The notes under the pieces: model-generated
Databases searched by the model: none
The model's input: only the letters and a program-made list of their open reading frames with translations
What the model was told of the DNA's origin: nothing
Part shown: one piece after another, positions 17,674 to 25,457 of the stretch
How positions within the stretch are numbered: the first letter of the stretch is position 1
Layout of the letters: each line of letters starts with the position of its first letter
Source of the DNA: CAWDMC01 sp963803295
Lineage (GTDB): Bacteria > Acidobacteriota > Terriglobia > UBA7540
Length of the DNA: 64,000 nucleotides
Direction of reading: 5' to 3'
NCBI GenBank assembly: GCA_963803295.1
Contig: CAWDMC010000027.1
Span: forward strand, 121,996-185,995
Position numbers and translations under genes: made by a program

Positions 17674-20313
17674 ATGGCAACACGCTTTGACAAATTCACG
17701 GTGAAGGCCCAGGAAGCACTGCAGGCGACGCAGGAGATTGCTCGCAGTCACGGCAACCAGCAACTGGAGCCCGTGCATTTGCTAACCGCACTGGTCCAGC
17801 AACCGGAAGGCATTGTCCCGGCCATCCTGCAGCGGCTCGGCGTGCCTGCGGCATCGGTGATTCGCGAGGCCGAAAAGGCCATCGAAACCCTGCCTAAAGT
17901 TGGCGGTGCTTCCGATTACTACTTTTCCGCCGCTTTGCGCGACGTCATCGATCAGGCCTTCCGCGAGGCGGAGCCCTTCAAAGATGAGTTTGTTTCCACC
18001 GAGCACTTGCTGCTGGCCCTGGCCGGGAAGTCGGGCGAGACGGCGGGGAGGATCCTGGCGCGGTTGGGCGTCAGTCACGACCGCATCATGCAGGCGCTGG
18101 TGACGGTGCGCGGGTCGCAGCGGGTTACCGATGAAAATCCCGAAGGAAAATACCAGGCGCTTGAGCGCTATGCCCGGGACCTCACAGACCTGGCGCGGCG
18201 CGGCAAGCTCGATCCCGTGATTGGCCGGGATGAGGAAGTCCGCCGTGTGATCCAAGTGCTGTCGAGGCGTACCAAGAATAATCCGGTGCTGATCGGCGAA
18301 CCCGGCGTAGGCAAGACGGCCATCGTTGAAGGCATCGCTCAGCGCATAGTGGCGGGCGACGTTCCGGAGTCGCTGAAATCCAAGCGGATCATCGCACTTG
18401 ACTTGGGCGCGCTCATCGCCGGCTCCAAGTACCGGGGTGAGTTTGAAGATCGGCTCAAGGCAGTACTGAAGGAAATCGAGGAATCGAGTGGAAAGGTCAT
18501 ACTTTTCATCGACGAGCTACACACCTTGGTAGGAGCAGGCTCGGCCGAAGGAGCCATCGACGCCTCGAACATGCTCAAGCCCGCTCTGGCGCGCGGTGAG
18601 TTGCGTTGCATTGGCGCGACCACGCTGAACGAATATAAGAAGTACATCGAGAAGGACGCTGCCCTGGAGCGCCGTTTCCAGCCTGTATTGGTCGGCGAGC
18701 CCACTGTCGAAGACACCATCGCCATTCTGCGGGGGCTGAAAGAGAAATACGAAGTCCATCATGGCGTGCGCATCAAGGACTCCGCCATCGTAGCCGCGGC
18801 GGTGCTCTCCAACCGCTACATCACCGATCGTTTCCTGCCTGACAAGGCCATCGACCTGATCGACGAGGCCGCGTCAAGCTTGCGCATCGAAATCGACTCC
18901 ATGCCTTCGGAGATCGACCAAATCGAGCGGCGCGTTACCCAGCTTGAAATCGAGCGTCAGGCGCTCAAGAAAGAGGACGATCCCGCCTCCAAGGAACGCC
19001 TTGAGAAGCTCGAGCGCGAGCTGGCAGACCTCAAGGAGAAATCGAACCAGCTCAAGCTTCGCTGGAAACAGGAAAAGGAGATCATCTCGAGCATCCGGCA
19101 GCTGAAGAGCGATATCGAGCAGGCCAAAATCGATACCGAGCGTGCCACCCGCGAGGGCGACTTGAACAAAGCGGCGGAGATCCGCTATAGCAAGCTGGTC
19201 ACGCTCGAAAAGCAGCTGGCGCAGGCCAACGCGAAGCTGGAAGAAGCGCAGAAGGCCGGCCGCATGCTGAAGGAAGAAGTTGACGAGGAAGACGTGGCTC
19301 GGGTCGTCTCCAAGTGGACGGGTATTCCTGTTTCGAAGATGCTGGAAGGCGAGGTGGCCAAGCTGGTGCATATGGAGGACCGCCTGCGACTCCGCGTCGT
19401 AGGCCAGGATGATGCCTTGCGTCTGGTTTCAAACGCGGTGCGACGCAGCCGCGCCGGCCTGGCGGACCCCAAGCGCCCCATCGGCTCGTTCCTGTTCCTG
19501 GGACCGACAGGTGTAGGCAAAACCGAGCTGGCGCGGGCTTTGGCCGAATTCCTCTTCGACGCCGACCGCGCCATGTTGCGCATCGACATGTCCGAGTACA
19601 TGGAGAAGCACGCCGTGGCGCGACTGATCGGCGCCCCTCCAGGCTATGTGGGTTATGAAGAGGGAGGGCAGCTTACCGACGCAATCCGGCGGCGTCCTTA
19701 CGCGGTGATCCTGTTCGATGAAATCGAGAAGGCTCATCCGGACGTGTTCAATATCCTCCTGCAGATCCTTGATGACGGCCGCCTGACCGACGGCAAGGGC
19801 CGCACCGTCGATTTCAAGAATACAGTCATCATCATGACCTCCAACATCGCCAGCCAGGAGATCCACGAGGCGCTGGGCGACGCGGAGGGAAGAGTTGCGC
19901 AAGGTGGAGTTCCCGAGGGACTGCGGCGCCGCATACACGCTTCCCTGCTGCAGCACTTCCGGCCGGAATTCATCAACCGGGTGGACGAAATTGTGATCTT
20001 CAACCCCCTGGGTAAAGAACAGATCGCCAAGATCATCGACTTGCAGCTTGAAAACCTGCACCGGATTCTGGCGGATCGTAAAGTCGAGATCGCGCTCACG
20101 GACAAGGCCAAAGATCTGCTGTTCCGCGAAGGCTACGACCCGCAGTTTGGCGCGCGGCCGCTGAAGCGTGCGATCCAACGCATGATCCAGGATCCGCTGG
20201 CCATGAAGATCCTGGATGGCGAGATCCTGGCAGGCGATACAGTGGAGGTCGACGCGGACTTGAAGAAGGGTGAGATGAAGTTCGAGCGGGAGCTGGCGAA
20301 GGCAGCGAGGTAG
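17674..20313 (+). CDS. clpB: ATP-dependent disaggregase ClpB
   Basis: The 879-aa protein is full length for ClpB. The N-domain (1-145) has FTVKAQEALQATQEIA. NBD1 has Walker A GEPGVGKT at 208-215, Walker B VILFIDELHTLVGAG and the YRGEFEDR pore region. A coiled-coil M-domain spans about 405-530 (ERRVTQLEIERQALKKEDD, rich in K/E/Q). NBD2 has Walker A GPTGVGKT at 610-617, the GYVGYEEGGQLTDAIRRRPY pore loop and VILFDEIEKAHPD. The C-terminal domain ends KFERELAKAAR. The M-domain and the absence of an IGF loop separate it from ClpA/ClpC. With DnaK it resolubilises aggregates. A ~95-bp degenerate copy of its 3' end lies at 20774-20879. Confidence 0.97.
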   Translation: MATRFDKFTVKAQEALQATQEIARSHGNQQLEPVHLLTALVQQPEGIVPAILQRLGVPAASVIREAEKAIETLPKVGGASDYYFSAALRDVIDQAFREAEPFKDEFVSTEHLLLALAGKSGETAGRILARLGVSHDRIMQALVTVRGSQRVTDENPEGKYQALERYARDLTDLARRGKLDPVIGRDEEVRRVIQVLSRRTKNNPVLIGEPGVGKTAIVEGIAQRIVAGDVPESLKSKRIIALDLGALIAGSKYRGEFEDRLKAVLKEIEESSGKVILFIDELHTLVGAGSAEGAIDASNMLKPALARGELRCIGATTLNEYKKYIEKDAALERRFQPVLVGEPTVEDTIAILRGLKEKYEVHHGVRIKDSAIVAAAVLSNRYITDRFLPDKAIDLIDEAASSLRIEIDSMPSEIDQIERRVTQLEIERQALKKEDDPASKERLEKLERELADLKEKSNQLKLRWKQEKEIISSIRQLKSDIEQAKIDTERATREGDLNKAAEIRYSKLVTLEKQLAQANAKLEEAQKAGRMLKEEVDEEDVARVVSKWTGIPVSKMLEGEVAKLVHMEDRLRLRVVGQDDALRLVSNAVRRSRAGLADPKRPIGSFLFLGPTGVGKTELARALAEFLFDADRAMLRIDMSEYMEKHAVARLIGAPPGYVGYEEGGQLTDAIRRRPYAVILFDEIEKAHPDVFNILLQILDDGRLTDGKGRTVDFKNTVIIMTSNIASQEIHEALGDAEGRVAQGGVPEGLRRRIHASLLQHFRPEFINRVDEIVIFNPLGKEQIAKIIDLQLENLHRILADRKVEIALTDKAKDLLFREGYDPQFGARPLKRAIQRMIQDPLAMKILDGEILAGDTVEVDADLKKGEMKFERELAKAAR

Positions 20314-20314
20314 C

Positions 20315-20337
20315 GCGGACCCCGCGTTTGGGTCCGC
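20315..20337 (+). terminator. Hairpin after clpB (repeat-family terminator)
   Basis: GCGGACCC and GGGTCCGC form an 8-bp stem with a 7-nt loop two bases after the clpB stop, followed by GGCTTTTA. The same stem with flanking AAAAGCC recurs, inverted, in the tandem repeats at 24276-25141. Confidence 0.55.
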
Positions 20338-20489
20338 GGCTTTTATGCGTTGCGGGTGCGTCCCTCTCGGACCGCTTTTCCTTTTAGCGTAAAGCCGCTG
20401 CGTGGCCGACGATTGGCTGTGTTGCGCTGCCGGCCTCCGCCGCGAGGACCTGGAAAGCCGCAGAGCCTGCACACCATTACCTTGTAGCC

Positions 20490-20710
20490 GTGAGTCGATT
20501 GCCCATTCTGTCGGCCAGAGCCATCGTTAAAGCGCCGGCAAAGGTCGGTTATGTTGAAGTGCGCCAGCGCGGCAGTCACATGCGCCTCACGTCTCGGGGA
20601 AGGAATTCGATCACCGCGTTCCTGACCACAAAGTGATTGGACGCGGGCTTCTCAAGAAAATCCTTCGGGAGGCAGAATTGTCTTCCGACGAGTTCGCCAA
20701 GCTACTGTGA
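20490..20710 (+). pseudogene. HicA-family mRNA interferase toxin, frameshifted remnant
   Basis: From GTG 20490 the frame gives SRLPILSARAIVKAPAKVG, YVEVRQRGSHMRLTSRGR, with the HicA core including the catalytic His in GSHMRL. Near 20622 the frame shifts and the rest is PDHKVIGRGLLKKILREAEL, SSDEFAKLL, stop at 20710. Intact HicA cleaves mRNA and is neutralised by HicB. No hicB is recognisable on either side. With the frameshift and no partner it is probably dead, although correcting one base would restore a full-size (about 73-aa) toxin. Confidence 0.65.
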
Positions 20711-20773
20711 TCCGACCTTGTGCGTTTACCCTACACCTTAGGAGAACCGCAGAAAACGAGCCCTCGACCTCGC

Positions 20774-20879
20774 GATCCGGCAGCCTATGGCCATAAAGAT
20801 CCTGGATGGCGAGATCCTGGCAGGCGATACAGAGGAGGTTGACCCGGACCTGAAAAAGGGTGAGATGAAGTTCGAGCGT
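20774..20879 (+). repeat. Degenerate duplicate of the clpB 3' end
   Basis: Sequence from about 20788 to 20879 matches 20199-20289 (CCTGGATGGCGAGATCCTGG, CAGGCGATACAG, AAGGGTGAGATGAAG) with about eight substitutions. The copy is not part of an open gene. It brackets the hicA remnant with the real clpB end, as expected of a tandem duplication or insertion scar. Confidence 0.8.
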
Positions 20880-21079
20880 GACAAACCTAACGAAAGGCAG
20901 CCCTCTCCCGTGGAGAAAGGGTGGCGAGCCTAGCGAGTGAGGGGTCTTCTCCGTACCGGCCGTGCATAAGGAACGGAAATTTGCCCCCTTGCGTTATGCT
21001 GCCGCATCTACATCGACAGGTCAGGAGGGACGGTTTGCTTGGCGAGCCGCAGACCGAATCGAGAATGGAGGTTGATCCT

Positions 21080-21229
21080 ATGGCTGACGAGAAAAACAAA
21101 TGCGCTCATGAAAGCTGCAGCTGCCAAGCCGCGCCGGGCAGTAAGTTCTGCAGTGTGTATTGTGAAAACGCGAAGAAGCAAGGCGTTACCGAGATTGGTT
21201 GCAGCTGCGGCCATCCGGGCTGCATGTAG
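21080..21229 (+). CDS. Prokaryotic metallothionein (copy 1)
   Basis: This 49-aa protein is rich in Cys: C8, C13, C15, C24, C28, C41, C43, C48, with His at 10 and 45. The order C-x-H, C-x-C, FCSVYC, C-x-CGHPGC resembles the SmtA family, which chelates Zn/Cd/Cu in thiolate clusters in the cytoplasm. ATG 21080 is chosen because the Cys-rich frame starts there with GGAGG upstream; a longer in-frame extension is featureless. It is the first of a tandem pair, 30 bp before the second, and the two are probably co-transcribed. Regulation by an ArsR/SmtB repressor is usual, but none is in the window. Confidence 0.85.
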   Translation: MADEKNKCAHESCSCQAAPGSKFCSVYCENAKKQGVTEIGCSCGHPGCM

Positions 21230-21259
21230 CGCGTCCAGTAAAACGAGGAGGAGGAGATC

Positions 21260-21421
21260 ATGGCGGAAGAAAACAAGTGTGCACACGATCCGTGTAGCTG
21301 CGCCCCGGTCGCAGGTGAGGCTTATTGCAGCCCGCGTTGCGCGACGGCAGCTGAGTCAAAAATGGAAGACGTAGTTTGTGAATGCGGACATCCGAGTTGT
21401 GCCGGCACTGTGACAAGATAA
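21260..21421 (+). CDS. Prokaryotic metallothionein (copy 2)
   Basis: This 53-aa paralogue of the preceding gene starts at ATG 21260 behind GAGGAGGAGGAG and begins MAEENKCAHDPCSC. Its eight Cys (7, 12, 14, 23, 27, 40, 42, 47) and two His (9, 44) fall in the same spacing as copy 1, ending CECGHPSC, while the linkers have diverged. Conservation of every ligand with drift elsewhere argues that both copies are functional metal chelators. It falls below common length cutoffs and is easily missed by gene callers. Confidence 0.85.
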   Translation: MAEENKCAHDPCSCAPVAGEAYCSPRCATAAESKMEDVVCECGHPSCAGTVTR

Positions 21422-21835
21422 GCAACACATTGTCTAAGGCTCGGTGTACCATCTCCACTTGTCTCTTCAATGCGTTCTGGCCGTTATCGAATTTCTTGGA
21501 TACCGTCCAGGCAAAAGAAAGCATCACAACGGTAACGGACAGCGGGACGATAACCGAGGGAAAACAAGCAGCCCTCGGGAGGTCTCGAGAGTCGCCCCCT
21601 TTGACTTCGAACCTACCGCCGTCCAATTTTTCGGGATGGCACTGCGCAGGGCAAAAACAGTTCCTTTTGTCAAATCGTGCGCCAGCAGTGGAACTTCAGC
21701 CCAGGCGGTTCGACAATGGAATTAGAAGATTATCAAGTAGAGCTGAGCGCCGTATCCGCCTTGAAATTGACGATCAATCCAGACCTCGCGAGAGGTAAAG
21801 CCGCGGCCACCCTTTCTGAATGGCGAGTGGCTTGA
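21422..21835. other. Intergenic, no supported gene
   Basis: About 410 bp between the metallothioneins and the methyltransferase. Open frames here lack motifs and ribosome sites, and no clear terminator or promoter was recognised. Confidence 0.5.
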
Positions 21836-22444
21836 ATGCATCGGGTGTGCCCGTGGTGGCTCGGCTACTTGCTGGTGAGTCCTTTGCGGCGTCTCCTGCA
21901 GGATCCGGCCAAAATCCTGAAACCGTACGTACGTGAAGGAATGACGGTGCTCGAGGCCGGGCCTGGAATGGGCTTCTTTACGATTGAACTTGCCCGACGG
22001 GTGGGATCGGCAGGCCGAGTTGTGGCAGTAGATATTCAGCCGAAGATGCTCGATCGGCTTCGATCTCGGGCCGCCAGGGCTGGCCTTGTGGAACGAGTAG
22101 ACATTCGTCTGGCTGCGCCTGACTCTATGGGTCTGACTGATCTGGCGGGTAAAGTAGATCTGACGCTCGCCTTTGCCGTGGTCCACGAGCTACCCTCTGC
22201 GGAGCGATTCTTCATCGAGGTCGCCCAAGTCTCTAAGCCCGACGCCCTGGTGCTATTGGCGGAGCCCGGCGGCCACGTCAAGCAACAGGCCTTCGACGCC
22301 GAGTTGGAGGCGGCGGACCGAGCCGGTCTTGTAGTGGAGGGCCATCCCGTCATTGGCCGCAGCCTGACGGCCCTTCTGAAGAAGCGAACTCCTTCGTCAA
22401 CACCCTCTTCTGATATTCCGGTATCCACACCAGACAATGGCTGA
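21836..22444 (+). CDS. Class I SAM-dependent methyltransferase
   Basis: The 202-aa protein has a Rossmann-type methyltransferase core: motif I TVLEAGPGMGFFTIELARRV (residues about 37-56), motif II VVAVDIQPKML ending strand 2, DIRLAAPDSMGL, VDLTLAFAVVHELP (strand 4) and ALVLLAEPGGH (strand 5). The N-terminal sequence PLRRLLQDPAKILKPYVREG is typical of small UbiE/Methyltransf_11-like proteins. The substrate cannot be told. The C-terminal 20 residues are Ser/Thr/Pro-rich. There is no clear partner gene: the upstream metallothioneins are over 400 bp away. Confidence 0.75.
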   Translation: MHRVCPWWLGYLLVSPLRRLLQDPAKILKPYVREGMTVLEAGPGMGFFTIELARRVGSAGRVVAVDIQPKMLDRLRSRAARAGLVERVDIRLAAPDSMGLTDLAGKVDLTLAFAVVHELPSAERFFIEVAQVSKPDALVLLAEPGGHVKQQAFDAELEAADRAGLVVEGHPVIGRSLTALLKKRTPSSTPSSDIPVSTPDNG

Positions 22445-22607
22445 AAAGGATCAGCTTGGCGGTCACAGACAGGGCATCTCACACGGCGCGTCAGATCTGA
22501 GTATCAGATAGATTCCTGCTCCTCAATCCTTCGGAACAGAGCTAAACTATGCCATGCGCGATTAGCGCAGTGGCGCAGGACCCCCTAATCCTCCGCTCGA
22601 TAGCACC

Positions 22608-23800
22608 ATGATTCCAGCGAGAACAAATCAGCTCTGGCGTAGCGTCCCACAGATCCTGAGTCTTCCTGCCTGTCTTCTCCTGAGCGTCGCGGTTCTCTTC
22701 TACACGGACGGACGTGCCAGCAGATCACCGGAAGACGGTAACTCTGCTATCGCCAGGGCAAAGTCTTTGGAGAGCGAAGGGCGCTTTGAGGAAGCAGTTC
22801 TACTGTACCAGGCCCTTTTGAAACAATCTGCTTCGTCTTCGAGGCCCGGCTCGGCCTCGGACGCTCCCTGGCCGACCTCGCACGCTGCGAGGAATCCGAG
22901 GAGGTGCTGCGCGCTCTTGCCGGTGCCGCCACACGCCGGGCCGAGGCGGAAACGGTAGTGGGAAACTGCTATTTCCGAATGCATAGGAATCAGCCGGCCA
23001 TCTCTCATTTCGAAGCAGCCATCAAGCTCGACCCGAAGCCCAAGGACTCATGGATCTACCTGAGCCGGTGCTATGCCGGGATGGGCCAACAGCAGCGGGC
23101 CATCGATACCCTTAAAACGTGGCTCACCCGAAATGGCAATGACCCCGACGTTCTTTTCTGGATCGGCAGCTATTACGACGATCTGGCGGCGAACACTTTC
23201 GAGCAGATGGCCGAGAAGCATTCGGATTCGTACATGGTCTATTTGTCCCAAGGCGAGCACTACATTGAAAGAAAGGACTATGCTGCAGCGCGAAAGGCCT
23301 TGGACCGGGCTCTCGCGCTCGCTCCAAACGCTCCCGGCATCCATTACACCCTGGGCAGCCTATATTGGCTATCCCGGGATTTGGAGAAAGCCAAGCAGGA
23401 ACTGGAAACGGAGCTGCGCACCAACGCTCATCACGCCCAGGCTAATTATCTTATGGGCGATATCTATGTGACCCAGCGCGATCCCCAAAAAGCTATTCCT
23501 TATCTCGAACGCGCCCTTGCCGCCAATCCGAAGATCTGGGATGCTCATCGCGCCCTAGGACGGGCGCTTGTACTTGAGAACAAGTTCGAGGAAGGTGTTC
23601 GCGAATTTCAGATCGTAGCCGACGCAAACCCTACCGACGACACCATCCACGGACTTCTCTCCAATACCTACCGCCGCATGGGAAACCTTGCAAGAGCCAA
23701 AGAAGAAGGTGAACTGTTTGAGCGGCTGAATGCAGCCCGCCGCGATCGTGTTCCAAAACCAACCGTCGGTGACGTTCCCGCCCCATCATCTCAGCCCTAG
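22608..23800 (+). pseudogene. TPR-repeat protein with signal sequence, frameshifted
   Basis: From ATG 22608 a hydrophobic N-terminus (SVPQILSLPACLLLSVAVLF) is followed by EGRFEEAVLLYQALLKQ, then the frame slips at about 22835. The other frame carries FEARLGLGRSLADLARCEES, EEVLRALAGAATRRAEAETV and at least six TPR units (GNCYFRMHRNQPAISHFEAA, YLSRCYAGMGQQQRAIDTL, GEHYIERKDYAAARKALDRA, LMGDIYVTQRDPQKAIPYLE), ending at 23800. Corrected, it would be a ~395-aa exported TPR scaffold like the intact ones at 31264-32394 and 32833-34533. A start at 22904 could yield the 298-aa repeat part without the signal. One base would restore the frame. Confidence 0.75.
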
Positions 23801-24275
23801 GGAGAGTTTCTGCATTCACGCAGAAGCGGGCTAGCCAGCCAGAAGACCGGAACCAAACCGGGTGGCGATGACGCGATTTTGTATCGTGGCGTTTTCTGGT
23901 GCGTGTCAGCCCAAAATCTTTTGTCAGAAGAACAAAGATCTGTCGATGGCGACGCCGGGTTTTCGCATTCCAGAAGCACCCGCCGCCCTTCCTGCCAGCC
24001 AGGCCCGAAAAAACGCCGGGCGGATCGCCGGCTCCGTCCCCGGCTCTCCGCAAATTGTCAAAGAACAAGTCCGCAGGACCTGACGGCAGGTTGCGCGGAC
24101 GGTTAGCCCTCCCCAAGAGGCTACATCTAGCCTATCGCTAGCCTCGTCAACTATAACGCCGGGGTTATGGCCTGTCAAGTAATATTTTCGCGTCTCCTGC
24201 CGCATCGGGGATGCCGGCGCCGGAGTGGCTGGCGCATACCGGGTAGCAGACCTGCGGTTTGGGTCTGCGGCTTGT
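23801..24275. other. Noncoding stretch leading into repeats
   Basis: No supported gene. Near 24246-24271 a hairpin (GCAGACC...GGTCTGC) related to the repeat-family stem precedes the first tandem unit. Confidence 0.5.
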
Positions 24276-25141
24276 ACCGTGGCCGTGTCCTGGAGAAAAG
24301 CCGCGGACCTAAAGAGCAGGTCCGCGCTACTTCGATTTTGTTGCAAAGTTGTTTGGGTATGGGTCTACTGGTAAAGATTCGTAAGCATTTCAATGGGATC
24401 GTGGGTCCGGTTTCTCACTTTTGGCCCCGGAGTATTGCGCCAGGGCAGGTTCGGGATTCTCACGGGCGCACCGGCCTGCGGTTAGAACCCTTGGAGTTAG
24501 ACCTTATACCGTGGCCTGGAGAAAAGCCGCGGACCTAAAGAGCAGGTCCGCGCTACTTCGGGTTTGTTGCAACGTTGTTTGGGTATGGGTCTACTGGTAA
24601 AGTTTTGTAAGCATTTCAATGAGATCGTGGGTCCGATTTCTCACTTTTGGCCCCGGAGTATTGCGCCAAGGAGCAGGTTCGGGATTCTCACGGGTGCACC
24701 GGTCTGCGGTGAGGACCCTTGGAGTTAGACCTAGTCAGCTTGTACCGTGGCCTGGAGAAAAGCCGCGGACCTAAAGAGCAGGTCCGCGCTACTTCGGGTT
24801 TGTTGGAACGTTGTTTGGGTATGGGTCTACTGGTAAAGATTCGTAAGCATTTCAATGAGATCGTGGGTCCGGTTTCTCACTTTTGGCCACGGAGTATTGC
24901 GCCAGGGCAGGTTCGGGATTCTCACGGGCGCACCGGTCTGCGGTGAAAACCCTTGGAGTTAGACCTTATACCGTGGCCTGGAGAAAAGCCGCGGACCTAA
25001 AGAGCAGGTCCGCGCTACTTCGGATTGTTGCAACGTTGTTTGGGTATGGGTCTACTGGTAAAGATTCGTAAGCATTTCAATGGGATCGTGGGTCCGGTTT
25101 CTCACTTTTGGCCACGGAGTATTGCGCCAGGGCAGGTCCGC
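24276..25141. repeat. Four tandem ~230-bp noncoding repeats with internal hairpin
   Basis: Units start at about 24276, 24508, 24744 and 24970 (periods 232, 236, 226 bp). Each begins ACCGTGG..TGGAGAAAAGCC, then the palindrome GCGGACCT-AAAGAGC-AGGTCCGC, then GTTTGGGTATGGGTCTACTG, GATCGTGGGTCCGGTTTCTC and GGGCAGGTTCGGGATTCTCA. Copies differ by a few substitutions and small indels; the last breaks off after GGGCAGGT. Short open frames run through each unit, but they have no independent sign of coding. There is no CRISPR geometry: units are long and have no variable spacers. Confidence 0.9.
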
Positions 25142-25194
25142 GCTTGTTACGGGCGCGCCCGGCTCCCGACCCAGGTCGTTGGCGTGGGCTGGCA

Positions 25195-25350
25195 CCGCCC
25201 AAGTCGTACCCCCACGGGCTGGAAGCCCGTGCCACATCGAGGTGGCATGGCCATCTTGGCCATGTCGTGCGGAAATGCGTTGTTTTTGGACAAAGCTTTG
25301 CCGGTGATAGGGGTCCGCGAAAAGCCCACGACACAAAAACCGTGTCGTGG
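25195..25350. repeat. Cluster of short perfect palindromes (REP-like)
   Basis: CACGGGCT-GGA-AGCCCGTG (25213-25231), ATGGCCA-TCT-TGGCCAT just after it, and CCACGACAC-(7 nt)-GTGTCGTGG (25326-25350) follow one another. Their density and lack of coding suggest a REP-type extragenic palindrome cluster. Confidence 0.6.
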
Positions 25351-25398
25351 CTACCCATCGATGCCCGAAGCCACGCTCACTTACGCACAAAAGAAAAC

Positions 25399-25426
25399 GC
25401 CGCCTGCCCCGATGAGGGCAGGCGGC
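25399..25426 (-). terminator. Terminator of the TonB-dependent receptor gene
   Basis: Read on the minus strand, GCCGCCTGCCC and GGGCAGGCGGC form an 11-bp perfect stem followed by GTTTTCTTTTG, about 30 bp after the receptor stop at 25458. Confidence 0.8.
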
Positions 25427-25457
25427 GTGGGTTGAGGCTATTGTTTATCTAGTGAGC

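Noticed and set aside
19429..20472. Long minus-strand frame antisense to clpB
   Set aside because: Shadow of clpB codon bias, with no recognisable protein features.
24276..25141. CRISPR array
   Set aside because: Repeats are about 230 bp and nearly whole-unit identical, with no short repeats alternating with unique spacers and no cas genes in the window.
24361..25435. Small proteins of the type MGLLVKIRKHFN... encoded in the tandem repeats
   Set aside because: They arise once per repeat unit, start without ribosome sites and resemble nothing known; differences between copies do not favour synonymous sites in any obvious way.
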